Assembly: GCA_023014485.1 (NCBI GenBank)
Contig: JAJOZX010005623.1
Coordinates: 131,501-195,500, forward strand
Origin: Bathynomus jamesi
Taxonomy: Eukaryota; Arthropoda; Malacostraca; Isopoda; Cirolanidae
DNA: 64,000 nucleotides
Reading direction: 5' to 3'
The notes beneath the pieces were generated by a model. The model was given only the letters and a program-made list of their open reading frames with translations, was not told the origin of the DNA and did not search any database. Shown here piece by piece: positions 19,862 to 29,690 of this stretch. How positions within the stretch are numbered: position 1 is the first letter of the stretch; the number at the start of each line of letters is the position of its first letter. The position numbers were made by a program, and so were the translations under genes.

Positions 19862-19864
<3 letters not shown>
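19411..19864 (+). repeat. tRNA-derived SINE in a 90-bp-arm hairpin (copy 1)
   Basis: Arms 19411-19500 and 19541-19630 are complementary with about one mismatch. The 40-bp loop is the 3' half of a tRNA-like sequence (GGGTTCGATTCCGGG). Downstream is a linker shared with the copy at 53779-54106 (GGCATTGGTTTCTGC), a full tRNA-like head (19714-19790) and a third copy of one arm (19808-19864). The whole unit is bracketed by (AT)n at 19384-19410 and 19865-19899. Confidence 0.82.
19714..19790 (+). repeat. tRNA-like SINE head (Ala-GGC-like anticodon)
   Basis: Contains an A-box-like GTGTAGTGGTTAGC, a perfect 5-bp anticodon stem TCTGA/TCAGA around the loop CCGGCAA, and a B box GGTTCGATTCC in a paired T arm. 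Position 33 is C instead of the nearly invariant U, and the acceptor stem pairs poorly. I therefore call it a SINE head, able at most to supply an internal pol III promoter, and not a working tRNA gene. Confidence 0.75.
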
Positions 19865-19899
<35 letters not shown>

Positions 19900-19903
<4 letters not shown>

Positions 19904-20440
19904 GCTCCGAAAAACGTCCCTAGTTTCATTTGCCCGTTATTTTATAATGGATGTATATTCTATTATTGTGGTTTATATTCCACATATACTTATATACATA
20001 TACATATACGTTTCTTATCTTTAATTACTTAATAACTAATAAATATTGTATATTAAAACCGTTCTTTCACCATTTCATACTTTTCTTAATTTCTACGAAA
20101 TTAGGAAAATACGTTACTGCTACCAATAGCTTAGTAAGGTCATAGAAGGCCTTACTAGGCTATAGTCTTTAGGTTTATAGTCTTTAGTCTTCAGCAGGAT
20201 GGAGCACCTCCACACACCGCTTGTGAAACTCGCAACTTTAAAAGAAGTATTTTTCCGGGTGGCTAGTCTTCCTTCATGAGCCAGTGTAATGGCCTCGTAC
20301 TCACCTGATCTCACACCCTTTGACTTTTCTTTGTGGGATACATAAAAGGCAGGATCTATTCTACCAAGCTTAAGACACTTGAAGACCTAAAGACCAAAAA
20401 TTATGTCAAACATTTGTGTAAGGTTGAATATTGTGTTAGA
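19900..20440 (+). pseudogene. Mariner-type transposase fragment
   Basis: At 20195-20430 the plus strand encodes FQQDGAPPHTACETRNF, then in another frame ASYSPDLTPFDFSLWD, then KGRIYSTKLKTLEDLKTK. These are the second Asp (QDGAPPH) and third Asp (SPDLTPFDF) regions and C-terminal part of a Tc1/mariner transposase. Frameshifts separate them. The sequence AGGGTGCTCCGAAAAACGTC at 19901 looks like a left end, directly after an (AT)n run; no matching right end was found. Confidence 0.75.
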
Positions 20441-20531
20441 AAAAAAAATGGCACTTACACTGAATATTTTGTTTAATTAAGGTTAATAAAACTCCGATGA
20501 TTTACGTACCTATTACGTTTGTCTTTGTGTC

Positions 20532-20757
20532 TGCTATTTTTGGATTACCTGAAGATCAGTGCCACAGTCTTCGTTAGTAGCCTTATAAGGCTAAACTAAC
20601 GAAAATATCACGACTTAAACCTAACCAATCGTCAAGGGCGTATAGTTGACCTAACGATTGGTTAGGTTAAGTCGTGATATTTTCGTTAGTTAGCCTTATA
20701 AGGCTAGCTAAAGAAGGCTGGGGGCCCTGATCTTCAGGTGATCCTTATTTTTTAGCT
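20532..20757. repeat. Long palindrome with TTAGG-rich core (locus B)
   Basis: Arms of ~95 bp (20532-20627, 20658-20757). Centre CGTCAAGGGCGTATAGTTGA. Inner arms (CGAAAATATCACGAC, TTAGCCTTATAAGGCTA, AAGAAGGCTGGGG) match locus A. The outer arms (CCTGAAGATCA paired with TGATCTTCAGG) are specific to this locus yet still complementary. Confidence 0.85.
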
Positions 20758-20999
20758 TAGAACATTTATCTAGAAATAAGGACACTTTTGGGGGTATACC
20801 TGGTGTATATATACAAACAGTAAGATGTGTAGCTCGCTATTATTACCCTTCAGTCTCTCTCTCTCTCTCCTGTTCAAGTATGGTTCCGTGCTATTCTTTA
20901 TTCGGAGAAACCTGATAAATGAAATTTCATTTAAATTCTCAAAACTCTTCCTAAAGCCTTTTCATATAAATCTGATTCTTTAAATTTTAATTTTATGTA

Positions 21000-21055
<56 letters not shown>

Positions 21056-21329
21056 CCCCGCAAGGGGGTTCTAAGCTCGTGCTTTTGAGTGCTCTTTGTG
21101 CTCGTTTGTACGTGCTTGTTCCTGGAGGTTTCACGTGCGCCCTCCCGGCCCTAGACCCAAGGATGATGGGGCTCGACCTGCAGTCTTTCTCATCCTTGGT
21201 CTTTTTCCACTTCGACTGTCCCCTCCACCCTTTCTTTTTCCTCTGTCTTTCCTCTCACTTTTTCTTTTGTTTTTCCGCTGAGATATGCCCTTTTAAATAG
21301 AGGCGAATCGGTTCTTCCCGAACTTAAAA

Positions 21330-21367
<38 letters not shown>

Positions 21368-21425
21368 TTATATTCAGAACAAAAATCAAAGGACTTATAC
21401 GGACAAATTTGCTCGAATTTTTAGT
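20758..21425. other. No gene; two (AT)n tracts around a GC-richer block
   Basis: AT runs at 21002-21051 and 21332-21364 frame a ~280-bp segment with noticeably higher GC. Its two overlapping proline/phenylalanine-rich frames (21079-21300) have no motif I recognise. A short CT run lies near 20850. Confidence 0.45.
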
Positions 21426-22493
21426 TTATTCACAACAAAAATTAAATGACATACTGACAAATAAATCATCAATATAATTCCACTTTTTTCTATAACCTCC
21501 TCCCACCTGCAGAAAAGTTTTTTTATACCACTTTCGAAGAAATCCCTTGGTTTCGAGTTTAAAAAAGCGATCACTGCGTTTTCGATAGCTTCCCTGGATT
21601 GTAACTTTTGTCCATCTAGGTGGTGTTGCAGACTTCTGAATAAATGGTAGTCTGAAGGTGCGATGTCCGGAGAATAAGGTGGATGAGGCATTTTTTCCCA
21701 ACCAAATGCCTCCAATTGGGCAGTGGTGATTCGAGCAGTGTGAGGGCGCACGTTATCCTGGTGGAAAAGAACACCTCTGCGATTAATTAATGCAGGACGT
21801 TTTTCTTGTAATGCCATCTTCAATCGTTGGAGTTGTTGGCAGTAGACTTCAGCTGTGATTGTTTGGTTATCTGGCAGAAGCTCAAAATGAATAATTCCTT
21901 GCATATCCCACCAAACGCATAGCAAAATTTTTTGGATGGGGTCCATTCCTTGGTTGAGGTTCAGGCTTGTTTCACGGCTAAGCCACTGATGTCGACGCTT
22001 AATATTGTTATAGAGGACCCATTTTCATCCTCAGTGAAGATCCGATTCAAAAACGGTGTCTGCAGTTGTCGAGAATGCAGTGATGTGCAAATATCGATTC
22101 GATGTTGAAAATTCGCTTGTAACAAATCATGCGGAACCCATTTTCCAACCTTCACTACTTTTCCTAACAACTTCAAATGACGATGAATGGTCGTATGGCT
22201 AATGCCGAGTTGCAGGCCAAGTTCTCTTACAGTTACCATTGGGTTTTCTTCCACTGTTGCTTTTAGCAACTCTTCATCCAACTCATTTGGTCGTCCTGTT
22301 CGTTGATAATCTTTCAGACTGAAGTCTCCATTTCTGAACTTCTCAAACCATCTCCTACACATCCATTCGCTCACAACATTATTTCCAAACTCTTTGAATG
22401 TTTCTTGTGGATTCACTAGCGTTAGATCCTTTATGGAACTCATACAGCATCACATGTCGAATATGCTCTTTCGTGGGCTCCATGTTTTTTGAA
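21426..22493 (-). pseudogene. DD34D mariner transposase, broken
   Basis: The start is the ATG complementary to 22491-22493 (MEPTKEHIRHVMLYEFHKGS). A frameshift at about 22420 leads into the HTH region (SEWMCRRWFEKFRNGDFSL, GRPNELDEELLK, GISHTTIHRHL, GKWVPHDL). The first Asp is in FTEDEN (usually TGDEKW). After a frameshift near 21960 come ILLCVWWDMQGIIHFELLP, HQDNVRPHTA (second Asp) and YSPDIAPSDYHLF (third Asp, 34 residues on). The length of ~345 codons is normal for mariner, so all domains are present, but frameshifts and the altered first motif rule out activity. The left edge borders (AT)n; clear inverted repeats were not found. Confidence 0.92.
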
Positions 22494-22753
22494 TTACTGT
22501 AATATCGTAGGGGTGGCGTTGTAACTATATAAAAAACACAAGAAAAAATATTCATTAGCCTAATCCTACACTAGCCTAAACCTACACTAGCCTAAGTCAT
22601 TCTGTATCATTCTGTATCGTGATAAAACCTGTGCGAACCTGTCGCCGCGTGTATTTTGCAACATTTCTAAAACTATTTCACATTATCTTGAGGTTATTCT
22701 ATTATTCTATTATCTATCGTCCGTTTTCTAATCGAGCAGAATTTATGTTACAA

Positions 22754-22811
<58 letters not shown>

Positions 22812-22829
22812 GTTATAATGCTATAATGT
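22494..22829. other. No gene; (AT)n at 22759-22809
   Basis: Flank between the mariner and the 3' end of the CR1-like LINE. The AT run sits close to the LINE 3' end. Confidence 0.5.
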
Positions 22830-22976
22830 TTCAGACCAACAAAGACCCTAGGATTCACTCATGGCTGGTCTACCTAACGGTGTTCGTAATTGTGTATTGT
22901 GCATGTCCTCCGTGGTGGCGGAGAGGACCTACAATTTTACGTGGGTTCCGAACCACAAAGCCTTAATTTTACTCCC

Positions 22977-25900
22977 TTAAACTATACCCAATCTATCAAC
23001 ATATGCGTCTAATCGATTTTTAAACATGTTTATAGACGTGCTACTAATTACTTCTACCGGCAAACTATTCCAGCTATTTACTACTCTCTGCGAAAAATAG
23101 TTTTTGGCAACTGCTCTCTGGAACATTCTACTTGTCAACTTACACCCGTTATTTCTAGTCCTATTATAGTGAGATATTACGAAAAAGCTATCTCTATTTA
23201 CATTATCGAACCCATTCGTAATTTTAAAAACCTGGATTAGATCACCCCTTAGCCTCCTAGTCTCGAGTGTAGTCAATTTTAACTCCTCGTACGACTTCCA
23301 CCTAAGCTACGGAATCATCTTAGTTGCTCGTCTTTGAACTCTTTCGATTTTGTCTATATCTTTGCGCATATGCAGATTCCAAAATTGGATCGCGTACTCC
23401 AAATGGGGTCTGACTAATGATTTATAAAGAAGAACAGTAATATCGCGCGATTTGTACTCAAAATTCCGAGCTATAAAACCTAGCACTTTGTTCGCTTTAT
23501 TGACCACTGCTGTACTTTGTTTCGCCACTTTTAAATCACCAGTGACTATAACTCCTAAATCTTTTTCCTGCTCTACGCTTGCTAACTCCTTCCCTGACAT
23601 ACTATACGCAAAATTACCGTTACGCGAACCTATATGTAAAATTTTGCACTTATCGACGGTAAATCCCATTTGCCATGTGACTGACCAATCAACGATTTTA
23701 TTCAGATCATTCTGGATTTTACCTCTATCTTTACCATTAATCGCCCTTCCACCCAACTTCGTGTCATTCGCAAATTTGAAACTGTACTGACTAGGCCGAC
23801 ATCTAAATCGTTAATATATATAAGAAAAAGCAAGGGGCCCAATACAGAACCCTGAGGAACGCCGCTCGCTACATTAGTCCAAGACGACACCGCTCCATCA
23901 ACGACCACCCTCTGTTTCCTACCTCGCAACCACTCTTCTATCCAATTTATTACTACACCCCTGATTCCATGAGCCTTAGTTTTTTCAGTGAGTCTTTTGT
24001 GCGGTACGGTGTCAAACGCGTTTTGAAAATCTAAATACACTACATCAACCGCCCGATGACTATCGTAAACTTCAACCACGCTTTGAAAACATTCTGAAAG
24101 ATTACTTAAGCAAGATTTGTTTCGCCTAAAACCGTGCTGCGTATTTCTAACCAAGTTATGCAATTCTAAGTGTTCGACTATACTGATTCCAGTAGCTTAC
24201 CTACAACAGACGTTAAACTAATTGGCCTATAATTTGCCGCCGCACCTTTATCGCCTTTCTTAAAGATAAGTGTTACATTTGTTAACTTGAAATTATCTGG
24301 TACGCACCCCTCAGAAATAGGCGCATTAAAAATCTTTGTTAGCGGCACAACAATGCTTTCTTTTAATTCTTTTAGTTGTATGGGATATATGGAATCCGGC
24401 CCCGGTGAATTACGCATTTTCATTTTATCAATATAGCGCATTACCTCTCTTTCACTAACCAAAATATTATCCAAAGTATTACCATTATCAAAAGGTATTA
24501 TGTCTGTGACCGTAGGAATATTTGTTACCTCTTCTATAGTAAAAACTGACGTAAAAAATTAGTTTAGCAAGGTAGCCATTTGCTTGTTTTCAGAAACTAG
24601 CTCTCCGTTAAAATTTTTCAACGGCCCCAAGACACTTTTTACTGGATTCCTATTGTTGACGTATTGAAAGAATCGCTTGGGGTTTTCTTCGCTGTCACGA
24701 GCTATGGAGATTTCAAATTCGCGCTTGGACTTTTTTATTGCACTTTTCGCTTCACGCCTTAGAGATATGTAGTTGTTTCGTAACCACAAATTGTCTTTAT
24801 CGCACTTACGTAGCCTATAAGCCCTATCTCTACTCTTTATAATATCTCCTACTCTAGAAGTAAACCACAAGGGCTTGTTGTTTACTTTCGCACGCTTAAT
24901 CTTGTACGGTACACATTCCTCATTTATAATCCTAAATACTGTTTCAAACGATTCCCACATTAGTTTTACGTTGGAGATCCCCATTACGTTTTCCCAATTG
25001 ACGTGTGACAATTCATTTCTAAATTTACAAAAGTCTGCGTGCTGGAAGTTAGGAATTTTAGTCAAGTTAGCTGGTTTGAGTGACTTACTGAGAGAACAAA
25101 CTACCATATTGTGATCGCTATTGCTTAAAGGTTCTATTACTTGAAGATCAGTGATTAGCCTATCATCCGTAGTTATTACTAAATCTAAAGTAGTGTCCAA
25201 CCTCGTAGGTTCCCCAACCTTTTGAATAAGAAAGCTATCCTCGAGAAAATTAACCAAACGATTACCTTCCGCGTCTCCCTGAGTCCCTGCATTGTATCGT
25301 AATTCACGTTGGCGCAATTAAAGTCACCCATAACTAAGGCCTGCTCACTACCTATTATTCTCTTTAGTTCACGATATAACACTTCGTCCGTATCAGCTGT
25401 TTGATTAGGGGGCCTATATATAGCCGCAACAAGAAGTTTGAAATCGTTCAATTTAAGTTCTGCTATAGTCCAATCTATCGGTTTTGGAATTGTGTGCTTT
25501 ACTTCTATAACGTTCGCAATATTATCTTTGATATACAACATAACACCGCCTCCTCGCCTAGGAATTAGGAAGTTAGGAATTTTAGTCAAGTTAGCTGGTT
25601 TCGAGTGACTTACTGAGAGAACAAACTCTACCATATTGTGATCGCTATTGCTTAAAGGTTCTATTACTTGAAGATCAGTGATTAGCCTATCATCCGTAGT
25701 TATTACTAAATCTAAAGTAGTGTCCAACCTCGTAGGTTCCCCAACCTTTTGAATAAGAAAGCTATCCTCGAGAAAATTAACCAAACGATTACCTTCCGCG
25801 TCTCCCTGAGTCCCTGCATTGTATCGTAATTCACGTTGGCGCAATTAAAGTCACCCATAACTAAGGCCTGCTCACTACCTATTATTCTCTTTAGTTCACG

Positions 25901-26290
25901 ATATAACACTTCGTCCGTATCAGCTGTTTGATTAGGGGGCCTATATATACCGCAACAAGAAGTTTGAAATCGTTCAATTTAAGTTCTGCTATAGTCCAAT
26001 CTATCGGTTTTGGAATTGTGTGCTTTACTTCTATAACGTTCGCAATATTATCTTTGATATACAACATAACACCGCCTCCTCGCCTACCTATTCTGTTTTT
26101 AACATAAAGTCTATAACCTCTAATTTGATACTCCCATACAAAGTCACGTGTTTCAGTGCTAAGCCACGATTCATTTATCGCAATTAAATCATAGTCTTTA
26201 CAAACATTAATGAAAAAAAATTGTTTATTTTATTTCGTAAGCTACGAGCATTTAAGGATAGAACCTTCAAATTGTTTGTAATTACGATAC
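22977..26290 (-). pseudogene. CR1-like ORF2: endonuclease plus reverse transcriptase, broken
   Basis: The N-terminus reads LKVLSLNARSLRNKIN near 26260, the usual start of an APE-type endonuclease, followed by DYDLIAINESWLS, RRGGGVMLYIKDN, YRPPNQ, MGDFNC and later SNSDHNMV, the catalytic SDH box. A linker (WFTSRVGDIIKSRDRAY, RFFQYVNNRNPVKS) leads to the [76 protein letters not shown]. The palm box reads FANDTK after a 1-bp slip, so the first metal-binding Asp is Asn. Thumb motifs (LLYKSLVRPHLEYAIQFW) and C-terminus (FKNRLDAYVDRLGIV) end at 22977. It nicks target DNA and copies its RNA in active relatives. At least six frame breaks. Confidence 0.92.
25044..26086 (-). repeat. ~520-bp tandem direct duplication within the LINE endonuclease
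   Basis: The segment 25044-25560 recurs at 25568-26086, separated by 7 bp. The copies differ by only a few single-base indels (for example GGTTTGAG versus GGTTTCGAG and ATATAGCCG versus ATATACCG). The repeated piece includes RRGGGVMLYIKDN, YRPPNQ, MGDFNC and SNSDHNMV, so the endonuclease appears twice in the element. Confidence 0.92.
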
Positions 26291-26319
26291 CTTCGCGAGC
26301 GCAAGGGAAATTTGAGGAA

Positions 26320-27256
26320 ATTACGCTGGGACCGTTTGAGTTACGGCAGCCTGAAAAGAAGAGACAGTATTATGAAATAGTCTTCCTAAACGCGCAGCTC
26401 CAACGTCATTAAGATGAAGTCCATTTCCGAGGAACAAGTCCCTTCTGCCGTAGAAACTGTTCCAAGAATTCGCAAAATGCACTCCTTCCTGTTGGCAAAG
26501 AGACTTTAGGTTATTGTTGATATAGGTTGCCTTGCTATAGAAATCGCTACGTTGGATAATTCGAGGAAGGATACCTGTTAAAACAATCGTATTAGTTTTT
26601 CCTTTAGTCGCTCTAGTAAATCCGGGTACCGAGCCAGCAGCTCTTCCGATCTAGAATTTAAAACGTTATTAGTACCGACATGAATAACATACGTTGTGTC
26701 CTCAGAGATTCCGTCTGTAAAATGGTCAACACTATTAGTTATATCCTCCACCCTTGCACCAGGGTAGCAGTAACGGCGCCTACGACGAGGGTTTCTCCCA
26801 CAGAATTCCTCGAGCTGCCCTCGAACAATGGAATCGCCAACGAGTCGTATTTCCGGTTCATCAGCATCTTCGAAACCTAAAACAGAAAACTTATTGTTTG
26901 TTATTACTGGTAGACAAGTCTTAGGTTTTCTCAATTGGAGCCCCATTACGCACTTGAACGAAGAGTTGGGAACTAGGGGAAGAGAGAGGGCTATTAGTAC
27001 TATTTATTTTATTATTAGAAACTGAGACAGGAGGGGTCGTAACTGAAGTCTCAAGGGATTCTAATTTTGCCGTCAAGAGCATTACCCTTTCTTCAAGCCT
27101 CACTCTGGCCTCCCTCTCACGTTCTAACTCGTTCCTCAGCACTTCCATATTTGAGCACCACCTGGAAACTAACTGTTTATTATTATTAGCCAAAGTAAAT
27201 GCGTAAGCGGAAAATTTCCCTTCATAGCGACTGCAAGTACTTGACGGGGGTGCCAT
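26320..27256 (-). pseudogene. CR1-like ORF1 with coiled coil and SGNH-type esterase domain
   Basis: Starts MAPPSSTCSRYEGKFSAYAF (ATG at 27256). Residues ~40-70 are heptad-rich (LRNELEREREARVRLEERVM), a coiled coil for trimer or dimer formation. After a frameshift near 26930 an SGNH hydrolase fold follows: VGDSIVRG (block I, catalytic Ser in GDS), VIHVGTNNVL (block III, Gly-Thr-Asn), and, after another slip near 26575, NGLHLNDVGAARL (block V with the Asp/His pair). Esterase-type ORF1 proteins are known in the CR1 group of LINEs, where they are thought to help RNA handling. The catalytic triad residues look intact, though the frame is broken at least twice. Confidence 0.85.
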
Positions 27257-27300
27257 GCTATTAATTAATTAAAAAAAACAGAAAAAAGAGCGTTTCGAAA

Positions 27301-27853
27301 TTAATAAATTACAACGTAGGTCTACCGCGTGCTTATTGTGCCGTCACCTGCGCAAGCCCGCAAAAATATTCTTGAAACGCAGAAACAGGTTCTTGTAATA
27401 CAAATATGTACTAAATAAATATATACTTAATTAAGCTACTGACGAAGGAGCTGTAAAAGAAAAGGTATCAATAAAACTTATCTGTCCGCTATTGGACCGA
27501 CTTTTTTCTTTCCTTTTTTCCTTTTTTCCACTGAGGGTGACCACACCCAACTTCATGATCTCCGTGGCAAGGCAAAATGAACGTTATTAAACCTCGTTTC
27601 CTAATAGATTCGAAAAACAACCAAGGCAAGCCACGTGCACTAGCCTTGGTTTAATCAAATAATATAGTAATGAATAAAGCCAATAAATGAAATATACTCA
27701 TTAATAAATGATTAGTAACACGAGGTAATTTATCATAGTTAAGAATACACCAAACACTATTTTTAAAGACACTTCAACGAAAACCATTTAACACTGGACA
27801 CTCGATAAAATACGTCTGCTCACAAGGAGAGACTGATCACTTCTCAGGAAAGA

Positions 27854-27893
<40 letters not shown>

Positions 27894-28077
27894 GGGATGA
27901 TGATATCTTTTCTTTATACCCGTTTATGGCCTGAACACCAGGGTAATCTGCACCAAATTTAGTATACACATTAGGGGAGAACCAGGGAAGGCTTTAGTAA
28001 CACACCCACTCCTCAGTTTCCACTTAGGTTGCATTTCGTGGGGCTTTTGCTGCACAAGGCAATCTGGCATTATATAT

Positions 28078-28162
<85 letters not shown>
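27301..28162. other. No gene; (AT)n at 27857-27886 and 28071-28162
   Basis: LINE 5' flank and unassigned sequence, then a ~90-bp AT tract that directly touches the Penelope-like terminal region starting at ~28163. Confidence 0.5.
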
Positions 28163-28166
<4 letters not shown>

Positions 28167-28260
28167 CAATCGATCTTGTCCAAGGTAACCGTATCTTCAG
28201 TTGGAATAAACAAGCAAGTGCCACAATCGTCTTGGTTTATTAATCATAATTTAACTTTAC

Positions 28261-28295
28261 GTTTCGAGATTAACTCATCTCATCATCAGAATCTG
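28261..28295 (-). ncRNA. Hammerhead-ribozyme-like core in Penelope terminal repeat
   Basis: On the minus strand CTGATGA (28289-28283) is followed by a 17-nt segment able to form stem II (GAGAT paired with ATCTC) and then C-GAAAC (28266-28261). CTGATGA and GAAA are the two invariant halves of the hammerhead core. Hammerheads are known in the terminal repeats of Penelope-like elements, which is where this lies. Stem III and the cleavage triplet were not worked out in detail. Confidence 0.6.
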
Positions 28296-28506
28296 TAATT
28301 TTAGAAACATACATTAATTGATCAAAAGGATTAAAACAATTTACATGCGACACCTTACACCTTACATCACATAAAACACTCCACATACAAAATTACACAG
28401 CACAAATACTCAAAGCTACATTAGTTATAAAATAAAAGTGGGGCTCTTTCTGAGAGACTAAAGCAGTATACAACTCTAAGCTCTTAAAGATAGATTGAGA
28501 CAAGTA

Positions 28507-28842
28507 TTAAATAATGTACAATTTTGCAGAAGCCAAATTATCATCTCTGGTCGGTTTTTTATTCAATATAAATATAGATTCCATAGTTCGAAGTTCACTT
28601 TCATTGGTGCATTTGGAAACAATCATGAAAGACTCCCTACTTAGTGGATGATCTTTATCTCTGCAATGATTTCTAACTGCTGAAAAACTTGGATCTTTCA
28701 ACTGAGAGTTGGTGCGCAATGATACACCAAGATGTTGATCTACTCTCACCTTAAATTGGAGCTTTGAGCTGCCAATGTATTCAGCATTGCAGCTTGAACA
28801 CTTGTAATTATACACAATCATAGGTGTAAGAGCAGAGGGCAC
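28507..28842 (-). pseudogene. Penelope GIY-YIG endonuclease domain
   Basis: The 111-codon frame contains IVYNYKCSSCNAEYIGSSKL: the Y.Y.C..C...YIG.S core of Penelope GIY-YIG nucleases. It is followed by FKVRVDQHLGVS, FSAVRNHC and a C-terminal MESIFILNKKPTRDDNLASA, where the Glu of MESI corresponds to the conserved catalytic Glu region. This domain nicks target DNA for priming. The upstream RT is missing on this strand: coding similarity continues only a little way upstream (to about 28870), so the fragment is 5' truncated. The piece itself has no internal stop. Confidence 0.88.
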
Positions 28843-28971
28843 ACTCTCCTTATGTTTAAAGAATGAGTTAATTGATAAAGTGTTAGTGAAAACAAATTTA
28901 AAGTAATTTGGGGATAAATTTTGTTACAAATCTGCGTTAAGTCTTAATGTTATCACTTATGTAACCATAGT

Positions 28972-29690
28972 ATGGAAATTTTATCTATTGACTTCTTTGG
29001 GGACATTATAGCTGGGGCCAGGAGGTTTATATATATTACTCAGAAACTGTTTGACATTCTTATAATAGAGACTTGGGGTAATGAGTTATTACAAAAGAAA
29101 ATTTATTTCTTTATCAAAGGATACCCAATTCGAACAAGATGGTATGCTCTGTGGAGAAAGAGTTTAATTGAATTTACTTATAATTAAAGGGAATATAACT
29201 AAAATAATTAGTACCTAATCCCCTATAGAGTTTAAGCCAATTTTATAGAAGATATGTTGACACATTTCTGCTTTTTCATAGTCAAGATCAGGTAGAGTAA
29301 TTTTTAACATATTTGATTCACAACATCCAAACATCAGATTTACAGTAGATAAAGAAGTTGATGACACACTAAGTTTTCATGATATTTCAGTCTCAAAGAA
29401 ATATGACAACTTTCACACTTCGGTATACAGAAAACCTATATATGCAGGATTGGGTACTAATTATTTTAGTTATAAAAAAAGAAATATGAACACAATTTTT
29501 TTAAATTTTCTCGTAAGTTTAGCAATGTTTTATTTACCTGTTGTAAAGTTTTTATACTGGGATGACTGTGAAATGAAGAATTTTTGTACGAGTGATTTTC
29601 GATACAGGTGTTTCAAATTGATTAAAAGGTATTTATTGAAAATCAATTGTTATGAAGGTTGTCGTCTGTAGTTTTCGCAAATACTAACTT
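28972..29690 (+). pseudogene. Penelope-like reverse transcriptase fragment, opposite strand
   Basis: At 29237-29300 the plus strand reads FYRRYVDTFLLFHSQDQVE, the catalytic YVDDTF box with one Asp lost. It is followed by FNIFDSQHPNIRFTVDKEVD, LSFHDISVSKKYDNFHTSVY and YRKPIYAG, the characteristic Penelope/Poseidon RT block 'HPNI.FT.E.E...L.FLD......F.TSVYRKP'. It stops by about 29690 with no GIY-YIG after it. The 28972-29187 frame just upstream shows no clear motif. The opposite orientation to the GIY-YIG fragment at 28507 shows these are two pieces or an inverted rearrangement. Confidence 0.8.

Larger units (their letters stand above)
22830..27300 (-). mobile_element. Near full-length CR1-like LINE
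   Basis: On the minus strand: ORF1 (27256 to about 26320), ORF2 with endonuclease and RT (about 26290 to 22977) and a short 3' untranslated region to ~22830 which contains CAAAGACCCTAGGATTCACTC, similar to the 3' ends of the LINEs at 4158 and 15718. Total ~4.4 kb, near normal for CR1. Frameshifts in both ORFs, a FADD-to-FAND change and a ~520-bp tandem duplication make it inactive. (AT)n tracts lie beyond both ends (22759-22809 and 27857-27886). Confidence 0.88.
28163..28870 (-). mobile_element. Penelope-like element fragment: GIY-YIG end plus 3' terminal repeat
   Basis: The minus strand carries the C-terminal GIY-YIG nuclease of a Penelope-like retroelement (28842-28507), then an untranslated part, then a terminal region with a hammerhead-like motif (28295-28261), ending at the (AT)n tract. 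Order and spacing are those of the 3' end of a Penelope element. The RT part is not on this strand here. Confidence 0.8.

Noticed and set aside
21426..22493. SETMAR-like host fusion gene
   Set aside because: No SET domain or exon nearby; the frame is broken and matches mariner alone.
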